A DNA stretch of 64,000 bases. It comes from Haloimpatiens sp042688525 (lineage in GTDB: Bacteria > Bacillota > Clostridia > Clostridiales > Clostridiaceae). The position numbers and the translations under genes are program-made. The notes beneath the pieces were generated by a model, which was not told where the DNA came from, did not search any database, and worked only from the letters and a program-made list of their open reading frames with translations. Below, piece after piece: positions 23,580 through 33,076 of this stretch (positions are counted from its first letter, which is position 1; each line of letters starts with the position of its first letter). Location: the NCBI RefSeq assembly GCF_042688525.2, contig NZ_JBHWAB010000001.1, positions 1,426,001 through 1,490,000 of the forward strand, in the 5' to 3' direction.

Positions 23580-24563
23580 ATGAAAAAAGTTGCAGTAGTA
23601 TTTAATGGTGGAACAATTTCAATGAAAGTAGATCCAAGAATTAAAGCAGCAGTACCTACTTTAAATGGTGATGAGATTATGGGTATGGTAACAGGAGTTG
23701 AAAAATATGCTCAAATTGAGTCATGTACTTTTTCAAGTTTACCAGGACCACATATGACACCTCAGATTATGTTGGAATTATCAAACTATATAAAAGAACT
23801 TCTTAGTAGAGAGGATATTTGTGGTGTAGTAGTAACTCATGGAACAGATACATTAGAAGAAACAGCCTATTTTCTTGATTTAATTATAAAAGATGAAAAA
23901 CCTGTTATTGTTACAGGTTCTATGAGAAATAGTTCAGAATTAGGATATGATGGTCCAGCGAATTTATCAGCATCTATTTGTACAGCTATAAGTGAAGAAG
24001 CAAAAAATAAAGGAGTGTTAGTTTGCTTAAATGATGAATTACATTGTGCAAGTGAAGTAACAAAAAGTCATACAATGCATCTCAATACATTTCAAAGCCC
24101 TGATTTTGGTCCAATAGGAATTATTGATAGTAATAACGTTATATTTTATCGAGATGCATTAAAAAAACAACACATAAAAACAGAAACAATTGAGCCAAGA
24201 GTAGAATTAATAAAAGCAACAGCAGGTATGGATGGGAAATTAATAGATTTTTGTGTGAAAGAACAATGTAAGGGGTTAGTTATTGAAGGTATGGGTAGAG
24301 GAAATATACCACCTAAAATGGCTGAAGCAGTAGAAAGAGCAATACAAAAAGGAGTTGTTGTTGTTCTAGTATCTAGATGCTTTAAAGGTAGAGTAATGGA
24401 TTCATATGGATATCCAGGTGGAGGAAAATTACTTAGAAATATGGGAGTAATTTTTGGAGATGATTTGCCAGGACAAAAAGCAAGAATAAAACTAATTTTA
24501 GCATTAGGAAAAACAAATAAAATAGAAGAAATTAGAAGTATATTTGAGAAAGATTTATACTAA
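23580..24563 (+). CDS. L-asparaginase
   Basis: Hydrolyses asparagine to aspartate and ammonia. 327 residues from the ATG at 23580, just after GGGGGGAG; an in-frame TTG/ATG-proximal extension upstream (from 23544) has no ribosome binding site. Catalytic residues are intact: Thr12 in NGGTIS and Thr89-Asp90 in THGTDT, plus the SMRNSSELGYDGPANL loop. No signal peptide, so cytosolic (type I-like). Stands alone between a terminator and the purine riboswitch. Confidence 0.92.
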   Translation: MKKVAVVFNGGTISMKVDPRIKAAVPTLNGDEIMGMVTGVEKYAQIESCTFSSLPGPHMTPQIMLELSNYIKELLSREDICGVVVTHGTDTLEETAYFLDLIIKDEKPVIVTGSMRNSSELGYDGPANLSASICTAISEEAKNKGVLVCLNDELHCASEVTKSHTMHLNTFQSPDFGPIGIIDSNNVIFYRDALKKQHIKTETIEPRVELIKATAGMDGKLIDFCVKEQCKGLVIEGMGRGNIPPKMAEAVERAIQKGVVVVLVSRCFKGRVMDSYGYPGGGKLLRNMGVIFGDDLPGQKARIKLILALGKTNKIEEIRSIFEKDLY

Positions 24564-24608
24564 TAACGAATTATATAAAAGCAAAATAAAAAAAAGTTCG
24601 TTTTATCA

Positions 24609-24637
24609 TTGACAAAATAACTTAATATTGATATTAT
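24609..24637 (+). promoter_or_regulatory. Sigma-A promoter of the riboswitch-permease unit
   Basis: TTGACA (24609-24614), 17-bp spacer, TATTAT (24632-24637). Transcription should begin near 24644, just ahead of the riboswitch leader. Confidence 0.75.
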
Positions 24638-24652
24638 GTTCTTGTGAAAGAC

Positions 24653-24820
24653 AAATAACCACTTAAGGTAATTCCTCATATAATTCTAATAATGTGGATT
24701 AGGAGTTTCTACCAGATACCGTAAATATCTGACTATGAGTGAATCTTTATGGTTTGGCATTTGCTTGAACGGAGCATATAGCCGCTGAAGATTCCTCATA
24801 ATCTCAGTGGTTATTTTTAT
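24653..24820 (+). promoter_or_regulatory. Guanine-class purine riboswitch with terminator platform
   Basis: Aptamer at about 24671-24742: P1 CTCATA/TATGAG (24675-24680 with 24734-24739), P2 TTCTAAT/ATTAGGA, the core GTTTCTACC, and P3 CAGATA/TATCTG around CCGTAAA. The specificity base before TATG is C (24733), which marks guanine/hypoxanthine rather than adenine binding. Downstream, CCGCTGAAGATT (24782-24793) pairs with AATCTCAGTGG (24800-24810) followed by TTATTTTTATTT: a terminator. The P1 3' strand (24734-24745) can instead pair with GATTCCTCATA (24790-24800), a copy of the P1 5' side, to form an antiterminator. Purine binding should therefore switch the permease off. Confidence 0.93.
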
Positions 24821-24847
24821 TTGTATAAAATACAGGGGGTCAAGTAA

Positions 24848-26200
24848 ATGGAAAAGTTCTTTAAGTTAAAGGAAAATGGAACAGACGTAAGAAAAGAAGT
24901 TATTGCAGGTGTAACAACATTTTTGACTATGGCTTATATAATCGCAGTTAACCCAGGAATTTTAAGTAAAACGGGAATGCCTGCAGGAGCTTTAGTTACA
25001 GCAACATGTTTGACTGCAGGTTTGGCTACAATTCTTATGGGTTTGTATGCTAATTTACCTTTTGCATTAGCTTCAGGAATGGGATTAAATGCGTTTTTTG
25101 CTTTTAGTGTTTGTGGAAAGGGAATTCATTGGTCAGTTGCATTAACTGCTGTATTCTTTGAAGGTATTATATTTATTATTCTTTCAGCAACAAATGTAAG
25201 AGAAGCAGTTGTAAATGCAATACCAAATACGTTAAAAATTGCAGTGACAGGTGGTATTGGTCTTTTTATAGCATTTATAGGGTTTGTAAATGCAGGAATA
25301 GTAGTAAAAAATGATGCTACACTAGTTTCGATGGGTAATTTTACAACTCCTACAGTAATAATAGCTGTAATTGGAATAATAGTAATAGTAGCTTTATCAA
25401 AGAAAAACATAAAAGGTGCTATTTTATGGGGTATACTAGTTAGTTCAATATGTGCATGGATATATGCATTAGTTAATCCTAATCTTGCATCAAAATACAT
25501 GATTTTTTTACCAAAAAAGGTTTTTGCATTTGAATCATTAAGTGATATAGCTTTCAAATTAGATTTTTCGTATGTTATGGATAGCACAAAAATATGGACA
25601 TTTATTACTATAGTTCTTACTTTCTTGTTTGTAGATTTCTTTGATACAGTAGGAACTTTAGTTGGAGTAGCGTCTAAAGTAGGTATGGTAGATAAAGATG
25701 GAAAAGTTCCTAGAGCAGGTAAGGCTCTAATGGTTGATTCAATAGGTACTACTTTCGGAGCAATGTTAGGTACTTCAACTGTAACTACATATGTTGAAAG
25801 TTCTGCAGGAGTTGCAGAAGGAGGAAGAACAGGTTTAACTGCAGTTGTAACTGGTGTGTTATTTTTGATAGCTATGTTCTTTTCCCCAATATTTACTGCA
25901 ATACCAGCATGTGCAACAGCGCCAGCTTTAATAGTTGTAGGTTACTATATGATGGAAAATATAGTTAAGATTAATTTTGCTGATTTTACTGAAGGAGTAC
26001 CAGCATTTCTTACTATAGCATTGATGCCTTTAACTTATAGTATTGGTGATGGTTTGACTATAGGAATATTAGCTTATGTAATTTTAAATTTAATAAATAA
26101 TATTATTACTAAAAAGAAGGAAGATAAAAAGAAAATTTCAATTGTTATGTATATATTAGCTATATTGTTTATTATAAAATTAGTTGCAACAGGATTATAG
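24848..26200 (+). CDS. NCS2-family purine permease (PbuG/AzgA type)
   Basis: Cytoplasmic-membrane importer of purine bases, probably guanine/hypoxanthine given the riboswitch class. 450 residues, about 12-14 hydrophobic helices. Family features: the N-terminal TDVRKEVIAGVTTFLTMAYIIAVNP, LASGMGLNAFFAF, VDFFDTVGTLVGVA and TSTVTTYVESSAGVAEGGRTGL. ATG with GGGGGT upstream, immediately after the riboswitch terminator. Single-gene unit closed by its own terminator. Confidence 0.93.
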   Translation: MEKFFKLKENGTDVRKEVIAGVTTFLTMAYIIAVNPGILSKTGMPAGALVTATCLTAGLATILMGLYANLPFALASGMGLNAFFAFSVCGKGIHWSVALTAVFFEGIIFIILSATNVREAVVNAIPNTLKIAVTGGIGLFIAFIGFVNAGIVVKNDATLVSMGNFTTPTVIIAVIGIIVIVALSKKNIKGAILWGILVSSICAWIYALVNPNLASKYMIFLPKKVFAFESLSDIAFKLDFSYVMDSTKIWTFITIVLTFLFVDFFDTVGTLVGVASKVGMVDKDGKVPRAGKALMVDSIGTTFGAMLGTSTVTTYVESSAGVAEGGRTGLTAVVTGVLFLIAMFFSPIFTAIPACATAPALIVVGYYMMENIVKINFADFTEGVPAFLTIALMPLTYSIGDGLTIGILAYVILNLINNIITKKKEDKKKISIVMYILAILFIIKLVATGL

Positions 26201-26208
26201 GATATTTG

Positions 26209-26237
26209 AAAGTCGCTATTTATTAGCGGCTTTTTTT
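26209..26237 (+). terminator. Terminator after purine permease
   Basis: AAAGTCGCTA (26209-26218) pairs with TAGCGGCTTT (26224-26233), one wobble, then T run. Confidence 0.9.
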
Positions 26238-26349
26238 ATTCAGTATATGCTTTTGTTCCATAATTTTATTTTTTACATGATTTATTTTGTAACCTATTAG
26301 ATAGTTATTGAATAAACTAATAAAAAGCTATTATTATGGAGGAGTATTT

Positions 26350-27501
26350 ATGAAAATAAATAATAGACTTAACAATATAGGAGAATATAAATTTAAAGAT
26401 TTAAACGAGTTAAAACAAAAATTAATGAGTAAAGGAAAAAATATAGTAGATTTATCTATAGGAGATCCAGATTTACCAGTATCACAACATATAATTGATA
26501 AATTAATACAATCTTTTTCTATAGATGAATATAATAAATATCCACCTTATGATGGAATTAAAGAATTAAAAAAGCAAATAATAAAGTATTATGATGAAGT
26601 ATATTCTGTTAAACTAAATATGGATGAAGTTTTAATATTAATAGGATCTAAAGAAGGGGTTGGTAAGTTAATACCTGCAGTATGTGATATAGGTGATTGT
26701 GTAATAATACCCAATCCAGCATATCCTGTATATAAAAACAGTTGCTATTTGTGGGGAGCAGAACCTTATACTGTACCTTTGAAAGAAGATAAAATGTTTT
26801 TACCAGATTTAAATAATATACCTAAAAATATTATTTTAAAGAGTAAGCTTTTTGTTATTAATTATCCTAATAATCCTACAGGAGCAGCAGCAAATGGTGA
26901 TTTTTATACAGAAATTATTAAATTATGTAAAGAAAATAATGTAATATTATGTAATGATGGTGCATATAATGAAATTATTGAAGAAAAAAAGAAACCTACT
27001 AGTATTCTTCAATATGATAATGAAAAAAATAGTATAGAATTTGGAACTATGTCTAAAATTTATAATATGACAGGATTTAGAATTGGATATGTAGTTGGTA
27101 ATTCAAAAGTTTTAAAAGCACTTCTCAAAGTAAAAACTAATTTAGATTCAGGACAATTTAAACCTATACAATATGCAGCGATAGAAGCGTTAAAGTTAGA
27201 TAGATATTATATTAATATGGTACGAAGAATTTATGATAAAAGAAGAAAAGCAGCAAAAAAAATATTAGATAATTGTAATATAGAGTATTTTGATTCATAT
27301 TCTACATTTTATTTATGGTGTAGAACTCCTAAAGAATATACTACTTATGAATTTTGTAGAGAACTTTTATTTAAATTTGGTTTAATTGTTACTCCTGGAT
27401 ATACATTTGGAAATCTAGGATATGATTATTTTAGAATAGCTTTAACAAATAAAGTAGAGATATTATGTGATGGATTAGGAAAATTAAAAAATATGAAATA
27501 A
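26350..27501 (+). CDS. PLP-dependent aminotransferase, LL-diaminopimelate aminotransferase-like
   Basis: Class I/II fold-type I aminotransferase. 383 residues from the ATG at 26350, 7 nt after TGGAGGAG; the upstream in-frame ATG (26308) lacks a ribosome binding site. IGDPDLPVS, the NYPNNPTGAAA segment, NDGAYNEII and the PLP lysine Lys236 in GTMSKIYNMTGFRIGY are intact, as is the C-terminal FRIALT arginine. The N-terminal 35 residues and the SIGDPDLP motif are closest to DapL-type enzymes (tetrahydrodipicolinate to LL-diaminopimelate), but substrate choice among class I enzymes is hard to fix from sequence. No dap genes nearby. Confidence 0.8.
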   Translation: MKINNRLNNIGEYKFKDLNELKQKLMSKGKNIVDLSIGDPDLPVSQHIIDKLIQSFSIDEYNKYPPYDGIKELKKQIIKYYDEVYSVKLNMDEVLILIGSKEGVGKLIPAVCDIGDCVIIPNPAYPVYKNSCYLWGAEPYTVPLKEDKMFLPDLNNIPKNIILKSKLFVINYPNNPTGAAANGDFYTEIIKLCKENNVILCNDGAYNEIIEEKKKPTSILQYDNEKNSIEFGTMSKIYNMTGFRIGYVVGNSKVLKALLKVKTNLDSGQFKPIQYAAIEALKLDRYYINMVRRIYDKRRKAAKKILDNCNIEYFDSYSTFYLWCRTPKEYTTYEFCRELLFKFGLIVTPGYTFGNLGYDYFRIALTNKVEILCDGLGKLKNMK

Positions 27502-27523
27502 ATCCATCAATTTTATTTTTTAC

Positions 27524-27553
27524 TTGAAATTAAGTAATAAATATATGTATAAT
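27524..27553 (+). promoter_or_regulatory. Sigma-A promoter of the yicC-remA-gmk-rpoZ-coaBC operon
   Basis: TTGAAA (27524-27529), 18-bp spacer, TATAAT (27548-27553), 41 bp before yicC. Confidence 0.7.
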
Positions 27554-27593
27554 AATTATTATGAACTGATATTGACCGGAAGGGTGAATAATT

Positions 27594-28472
27594 ATGATTA
27601 AAAGCATGACAGGATTTGGAAGAGCAAATTCACAAGGTAAAACAAGAAGTTTTAATATTGAAATGAAAAGTGTAAATCACAGATATTGTGATATGAATAT
27701 ACGAATGCCTAAAAATTTGTTATCTTTGGAACAAAAAATCAGAAAAGTTATAAGTGATAAAATAAAAAGAGGAAAAGTTGATGTCTTTATAACTCAAAAT
27801 GTGTATGAAAGAGAAGACGTTAAAGTTGTATTTAATAAAAAGTTATCAGATAACTATGTTGAATGTCTAAATGAAATTAAGAATTCATATGATGTTGTTG
27901 ATGACATATCAGTTTCACTTATTGCTAAATTTGGAGATGTTATTTCTTTAGAGTATAAGGAAGATGATTTAGAACAAGTTTGGAGTGAAATGAATAAACC
28001 TTTAAACCAAGCACTTGATTTACTAATAGATATGAGAATAAGAGAAGGTGAAAAATTATATCAAGATATAATAAGTCGTTGTAAAAATGTCAAAGGTTTA
28101 TTAGAAAAAATAGAAAAAAGAGCACCTGTAGTACCTAAAGAGTATAAGGAAAAACTTACAGTAAGATTAAAGGAATTGTTGCAGGATTCGCAAATAGATG
28201 AATCTAGAATTGCTACAGAGGTAGCTTTTTTTGCAGATAAAGCATGCATTGATGAAGAAATTGTAAGGCTGCATAGTCATATAAATCAAATGAAAGAAAC
28301 ACTTGAATTGCAGCAAACTGTAGGAAGAAAGTTAGATTTTATTGTGCAAGAAATGAACAGAGAAGTTAACACAATAGGATCAAAAGCAAATGATTTGGAG
28401 ATTTCTAATTTAGTTTTAAATATAAAAAGCGAAATAGAAAAAATTAGAGAACAAATTCAAAATGTTGAATAA
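27594..28472 (+). CDS. YicC-family endoribonuclease-like protein
   Basis: YicC/YloC family; E. coli YicC has been described as an endoribonuclease, the Firmicute function is less clear. 292 residues. N-terminal signature IKSMTGFGRANSQ and SVNHRYCDMNIRMP; C-terminal DUF1732 with IDEEIVRLHSHINQMKETL and KLDFIVQEMNREVNTIGSKAND. ATG after AAGGGTG. First gene of a tightly packed operon with remA and gmk, the same order as yloC-remA-gmk-rpoZ in Bacillus. Confidence 0.93.
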   Translation: MIKSMTGFGRANSQGKTRSFNIEMKSVNHRYCDMNIRMPKNLLSLEQKIRKVISDKIKRGKVDVFITQNVYEREDVKVVFNKKLSDNYVECLNEIKNSYDVVDDISVSLIAKFGDVISLEYKEDDLEQVWSEMNKPLNQALDLLIDMRIREGEKLYQDIISRCKNVKGLLEKIEKRAPVVPKEYKEKLTVRLKELLQDSQIDESRIATEVAFFADKACIDEEIVRLHSHINQMKETLELQQTVGRKLDFIVQEMNREVNTIGSKANDLEISNLVLNIKSEIEKIREQIQNVE

Positions 28473-28486
28473 GTAGGAGGATTCAT

Positions 28487-28759
28487 ATGAATATTAAATT
28501 AATAAATATAGGATTTGGTAATATTGTTTCAGCAAATAGACTTGTTGCTATTGTAAGTCCAGAATCAGCACCAATAAAGAGAATAATTCAAGAAGCAAGA
28601 GATAGAGGTATGCTTATTGATGCAACATATGGAAGAAGAACAAGAGCTGTAATTATTACAGATAGTGATCATGTTATTCTTTCAGCAGTACAACCAGAAA
28701 CAGTTGCACATAGACTTTCTGCTAAGGAAGATGAAAGTGTAGAAGAGGTTGATGAATAA
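28487..28759 (+). CDS. remA: RemA/DUF370 DNA-binding regulator
   Basis: Small DNA-binding protein; in B. subtilis RemA activates matrix genes and osmoprotection. 90 residues: LINIGFGNIVSANRLVAIVSPESAPIKRI, then DATYGRRTRAVIITDSDHVILSAVQPETVAHRL, almost the entire family consensus. ATG after GTAGGAGG. Its stop overlaps the gmk start by one base (TAATG). Which genes it controls in this non-Bacillus host cannot be read here. Confidence 0.93.
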   Translation: MNIKLINIGFGNIVSANRLVAIVSPESAPIKRIIQEARDRGMLIDATYGRRTRAVIITDSDHVILSAVQPETVAHRLSAKEDESVEEVDE

Positions 28760-29379
28760 TGAATGAAAAGGGGTTACTAATAGTTATTTCTGGACCTTCT
28801 GGGACTGGAAAGGGTACTATTTGTAAAGAACTTCTCAAAAGAAATGATTTTTGGTTATCAGTATCAGCTACTACAAGATTACCTAGAGATGGTGAAGAAA
28901 ATGGCAAACATTATCATTTTTTAACCAAAGAAGAGTTTAAAGATAAAATAGAAAAAAAAGATTTTTTAGAATATGCAGAGGTGTACAGTAATTATTATGG
29001 TACACCTAAATCCTATGTTTTAGAAAAACTTGAAAAAGGTAAAGATGTAATATTAGAAATAGATATACAAGGTGCTTTGAATGTGAAAAAAACATACAAA
29101 GAAGGAGTTTTCATTTTTATTTTACCACCATCTATGGAAGAGTTAAAAAATAGAATAGTTAATAGAGGTAGTGAAACTCCAGAATCTTTAAAAACAAGAT
29201 TACAATCAGCACATAAAGAGATTAGTTTTGTTAAAGAATATAACTATGCTGTGATTAATGATACAGTAGAAGAGTCTGTTAAAAAAATAGAAAGTATTAT
29301 ATTATCAGAAAAATGTAGAGTTAAAAGAATTAATGATGAAATTGATAAAAATTTTATAAATTTTAAATGTAAGGAGTGA
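28759..29379 (+). CDS. gmk: Guanylate kinase
   Basis: Phosphorylates GMP to GDP. 206 residues, family norm. P-loop SGPSGTGKG (11-19), GMP-binding ATTRLPRDGEENGKHYHF and the YSNYYGTPKS segment, LEIDIQGALNVK, and NRGSETPESLKTRL lid. ATG overlaps the remA stop. Middle of the yicC operon; functionally complements the purine uptake system upstream. Confidence 0.97.
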   Translation: MNEKGLLIVISGPSGTGKGTICKELLKRNDFWLSVSATTRLPRDGEENGKHYHFLTKEEFKDKIEKKDFLEYAEVYSNYYGTPKSYVLEKLEKGKDVILEIDIQGALNVKKTYKEGVFIFILPPSMEELKNRIVNRGSETPESLKTRLQSAHKEISFVKEYNYAVINDTVEESVKKIESIILSEKCRVKRINDEIDKNFINFKCKE

Positions 29380-29386
29380 TTTACAT

Positions 29387-29602
29387 ATGAGTAAAAAAGG
29401 AATATCAATGATAGATCCACCACTTATAGAATTATTAGGTAAAATAGATAATAGATATTCATTAATTGTTGCAGCAGCTAAAAGAGCTAGACAGTTAATA
29501 GATGGAGAAGAACCTACTATAGATGTTAATTCAACAAAACCAGTAACAGTTGCTATAAAAGAAATAAATAAAGAAGCTGTTACTATAGAAGAAGAAAACT
29601 AA
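29387..29602 (+). CDS. rpoZ: RNA polymerase omega subunit
   Basis: Accessory RNA polymerase subunit that helps fold and hold beta-prime. 71 residues; IDPPLIELLGKIDNRYSLIVAAAKRARQL is the conserved core, with a short acidic tail. Starts 7 nt after gmk (AAGGAGTG within the end of gmk) and is followed by coaBC 14 nt later, the standard Firmicute gmk-rpoZ-coaBC order. Confidence 0.95.
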   Translation: MSKKGISMIDPPLIELLGKIDNRYSLIVAAAKRARQLIDGEEPTIDVNSTKPVTVAIKEINKEAVTIEEEN

Positions 29603-29616
29603 GGAATGAGATAGTT

Positions 29617-30807
29617 ATGAATAAGAAAAAGACAGTGGTATTGGGAGTAACTGGAGGTATTGCTGTATATAAAGCTTTAGATGTAGTAAGCAGGTTAAGA
29701 AAAAAAAATATCGATGTTAATGTTATTATGACTAAATCTGCATGCGAATTTGTTAAACCATTAAGTTTTCAATCTTTAAGTCAAAATATGGTTACACATG
29801 ATATGTTTGAAGAACCTAAAGCTTGGGAGATACAACATATATCTTTAGCGAAAAAAGCAGATGTTATGGCTATTGTGCCAGCTACTGCTAACATTATAGG
29901 AAAAGTTGCAAATGGTATAGCTGATGATATGCTTTCAACAACAATAATGGCTACTCGTGCTCCTGTAATTTTTGCTCCAGCAATGAACACTAATATGTAC
30001 AATAATCCTATTGTTCAGGAAAATATAAGTAAATTAAAAAAGTTTGGTTATAATTTTATACAACCAGAAAGTGGAAGGTTGGCTTGCGGTGATGTTGGAG
30101 CTGGAAAGTTAGCAAATACTGAACTTATTGCTGATGTAATAGTTAGTTATTTAAATGATAATAAGGATTTAGTTGAAAAAAAAGTTTTAGTAACAGCAGG
30201 ACCTACTATTGCACCAATTGATCCAGTAAGATTTATTACCAATAGATCTAGTGGTAAAATGGGATATTCTATAGCTGAGGAAGCTAGAGATAGAGGAGCG
30301 GAAGTTACATTAATTTCGGGCCCATGTAACTTAAAAGAACCTTTTGGTGTAAATGTAATTAAAGTTAATACAAATTCTGAGATGTTGAAAGCTGTTATGG
30401 AAAATTTTGAAGAACAAGATATTGTAGTTAAATCAGCAGCTGTGGCTGATTACAAACCTAAAAATTATTCTGATAAAAAGATAAAGAAAGTAGGTCAAGA
30501 ACTTAATTTAGAATTAATTAAAGATAATGATATATTAAGAAAATTAGGAGCAATAAAAACAAAACAAATTTTAGTTGGATTTGCAGCAGAAAGTAATGAT
30601 TTAATAAATAATGCTAAAGAAAAACTTAAAAAGAAAAACTTAGATTATATTGTTGCAAATGATATAATGAGTAAAGAGACAGGTTTTGCATCTTCTGATA
30701 ATAAAGTAACAATATTGTGTAGAGATGGTAATATAATACCACTTGAAACAATGTCTAAAAGACAAGTTGCAAAGCAATTATTTGATTTAATAAACAAAAA
30801 GCGCTGA
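29617..30807 (+). CDS. coaBC: Bifunctional phosphopantothenoylcysteine decarboxylase/synthetase
   Basis: Makes 4'-phosphopantetheine from 4'-phosphopantothenate, cysteine and CTP on the way to coenzyme A. 396 residues. CoaC flavoprotein half (about 1-178): LGVTGGIAVYKA, catalytic His in WEIQHISLAKKADV, PATANI and APAMNTNMYNNP. CoaB half (about 185-396): VTAGPTIAPIDPVRFITNRSSGKMG, KSAAVADYKP and VGFAAES. Its last codons form part of the terminator. CoaD, the next enzyme, is also encoded in the window (48.2 kb). Confidence 0.96.
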   Translation: MNKKKTVVLGVTGGIAVYKALDVVSRLRKKNIDVNVIMTKSACEFVKPLSFQSLSQNMVTHDMFEEPKAWEIQHISLAKKADVMAIVPATANIIGKVANGIADDMLSTTIMATRAPVIFAPAMNTNMYNNPIVQENISKLKKFGYNFIQPESGRLACGDVGAGKLANTELIADVIVSYLNDNKDLVEKKVLVTAGPTIAPIDPVRFITNRSSGKMGYSIAEEARDRGAEVTLISGPCNLKEPFGVNVIKVNTNSEMLKAVMENFEEQDIVVKSAAVADYKPKNYSDKKIKKVGQELNLELIKDNDILRKLGAIKTKQILVGFAAESNDLINNAKEKLKKKNLDYIVANDIMSKETGFASSDNKVTILCRDGNIIPLETMSKRQVAKQLFDLINKKR

Positions 30808-30823
30808 TTAACGCGCTTTTTTA
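30796..30823 (+). terminator. Terminator at the end of coaBC
   Basis: AAAAAGCGC (30796-30804) pairs with GCGCTTTTTT (30813-30822); the stem includes the last coaBC codons. Confidence 0.85.
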
Positions 30824-30845
30824 ATATTTTAAAAAGGGTGATAAG

Positions 30846-33053
30846 GTGTGTAAGAAATACGCTGGTATTGTGGTTAATAATGATTCAAAGCAAGTTGATA
30901 GAATTTTTACATATGCTATTCCCAAAGAATTGTTAGAAAAAATAGATTTAGGATTTAGAGTTAAGGTTCCTTTTGGAAAAGGTAATCGAATGGTATATGG
31001 ATTTGTAGTAGAATTTTATGATGTAATAGATGCTAGTATAAAAAAAATTAAATATATAAAAAGTATGTGTGATGATTTTCCAGTTTTAAGAGAAAAAGAT
31101 TTAAAACTTATAACAATAATGAGAGAAAAATATTTATGCACATATATAGAATGTATTAAAACTATACTACCAAATGGTATGTTTAAAGGTATATCAAATA
31201 AAGTAAAAAATGTAATTAGAACTGGAGAAAATTTAAAAGATAGATTTTGCAAAGAACCTTATGTATTAATTTATAATATTGTTAAGAAAAATGAAGGCAA
31301 ATTTAATAAAAATGAACTTAGTAAGAAATTTTCTGTATCCATGTCATCTATAAATACTATGATAAAGCATGGTTTCCTTGAACAAGGAAAACTTATAGTT
31401 AATAGATATAATGAAAGACAATATAAAGCATATGAAGAAAAAATTTTAAATGATGATCAAAAAAAAGCTGTTGATATGATTTTAAATTGCAAAAAAAACA
31501 TTTCATTAATCCATGGTATTACTGGAAGTGGAAAAACAGAAATATATATGAATTTGGTAAGTATTATGTTACAGCAAGGAAAAGATTCGATAATATTGGT
31601 GCCTGAAATTGCTCTTACACCACAGATGGTAGAGAGATTTAAAGGTAGGTTTGGAAAAGATATAACGGTATTTCACAGTAAGTTGTCACTAGGTGAAAAA
31701 TATGATGAATGGCTTAGAGTAAAAAATGGTAAGGTCAAAGTAGCTATTGGAGCTAGGTCTGCAATTTTTTTACCATTCGAAAATTTAGGACTTATAGTTA
31801 TTGATGAGGAGCATGAAACAAGTTATAAATCTGAAAGTGATCCAAAATATATGGCAAAGGAGATTGCAATCTTAAAAAGTCATATTGAAAATTGTAAAGT
31901 GGTTTTAGGAACAGCTACACCATGTATAGAAACTTATTATGAGGCAATGAGAGATGAAGTTGAACTTATAACAATGAATAAACGAGCAGATGGAGCTTCA
32001 CTACCTAAAATTGAAGTAGTAGATATGCGGGAAGAATTAATGAATAATAACAGAAGCATTTTTAGTAGAAAATTGTTTTCTTCTATAAAAGAAAAAATTG
32101 CAAAAAAGGAACAAGTAATTTTATTTTTAAATAGAAGGGGTTTTTCTACTTTCGTTTCTTGTAGAAAATGTGGATATGTATTCAAATGTTCTAATTGTGA
32201 CATTGCTCTTACTTATCATAGTGAAGGAGATTATTTAAGCTGTCATTATTGTGGTAATAAGCAAAAGGCTTTAAGAGTTTGTCCTAGCTGTGGAAGTAAG
32301 TATGTTAAATATTTTGGAATAGGTACTGAGAAAGTTGAAAGAGAAATTAAAAAATATTTTCCTAAAGTAAATACTTTGAGAATGGATTTTGATACCACAA
32401 GAAAAAAAGATTCTTATGAAAATATATACAATAAGTTTAAAAATGGAGAAGCAGATATTTTAATAGGTACTCAAATGGTAGCTAAGGGCTTGGATTTTAG
32501 TAATGTTACATTAGTTGGTGTAATAGCTGCAGATTTATCATTAAACTTACCAGACTTTAAGTCAGCAGAAAGAACATTTCAACTAATTACTCAGGTTTCT
32601 GGTAGAGCAGGAAGAGGTAAGAAAAAAGGAGAAGTAGTTGTACAGACATATAATCCTGATAATTATAGTATAAAATGTGCAGCTTCAAATGATTATGATG
32701 ATTTCTATAAAAAGGAAATAACAATAAGAAGAGATATGAATTATCCTCCTTTCTCAAATATCTTTTGTATAAATATGAGTAGTGAGAATGAAAATTTGTT
32801 AATAAAAAATATACAAAATGTTGCTATAAACTTAAAAAAAATTATAAGTAAAAATGATAAAATAGAACTGTTAGGACCGTGCCCTTGTGTAATATCGAAA
32901 ATTAAAAATAACTATAGGTGGCAAATAATATTAAAAGGTGATATTAATAATAAATATGCCCGAAAAATAAAAAAACTTGTTTATGAAATTGTAAAATACG
33001 ATTATAATAGTATAAGGATTAGTATGGATATTAATCCAATAAATATGCTTTAA
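30846..33053 (+). CDS. priA: Primosomal helicase PriA
   Basis: DNA helicase that restarts stalled replication forks by loading DnaB. 735 residues. N-terminal DNA-binding domain (1-110), Walker A GITGSGKTE near 223-231, Walker B VIDEEHE near 317-323, zinc-binding insert with paired cysteines (CRKCG, CSNCD, CHYCG, CPSCGS) between about 438 and 490, helicase motif GTQMVAKGLDF and QVSGRAGRG. GTG start at 30846 with AAAGGGTG upstream. Heads the priA-def-fmt-peptidase-rsmB-rlmN-stp-prkC-rsgA-rpe-thiN cluster. Confidence 0.96.
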   Translation: MCKKYAGIVVNNDSKQVDRIFTYAIPKELLEKIDLGFRVKVPFGKGNRMVYGFVVEFYDVIDASIKKIKYIKSMCDDFPVLREKDLKLITIMREKYLCTYIECIKTILPNGMFKGISNKVKNVIRTGENLKDRFCKEPYVLIYNIVKKNEGKFNKNELSKKFSVSMSSINTMIKHGFLEQGKLIVNRYNERQYKAYEEKILNDDQKKAVDMILNCKKNISLIHGITGSGKTEIYMNLVSIMLQQGKDSIILVPEIALTPQMVERFKGRFGKDITVFHSKLSLGEKYDEWLRVKNGKVKVAIGARSAIFLPFENLGLIVIDEEHETSYKSESDPKYMAKEIAILKSHIENCKVVLGTATPCIETYYEAMRDEVELITMNKRADGASLPKIEVVDMREELMNNNRSIFSRKLFSSIKEKIAKKEQVILFLNRRGFSTFVSCRKCGYVFKCSNCDIALTYHSEGDYLSCHYCGNKQKALRVCPSCGSKYVKYFGIGTEKVEREIKKYFPKVNTLRMDFDTTRKKDSYENIYNKFKNGEADILIGTQMVAKGLDFSNVTLVGVIAADLSLNLPDFKSAERTFQLITQVSGRAGRGKKKGEVVVQTYNPDNYSIKCAASNDYDDFYKKEITIRRDMNYPPFSNIFCINMSSENENLLIKNIQNVAINLKKIISKNDKIELLGPCPCVISKIKNNYRWQIILKGDINNKYARKIKKLVYEIVKYDYNSIRISMDINPINML

Positions 33054-33076
33054 AATTATAGAAGGGAGTTTTTAAA

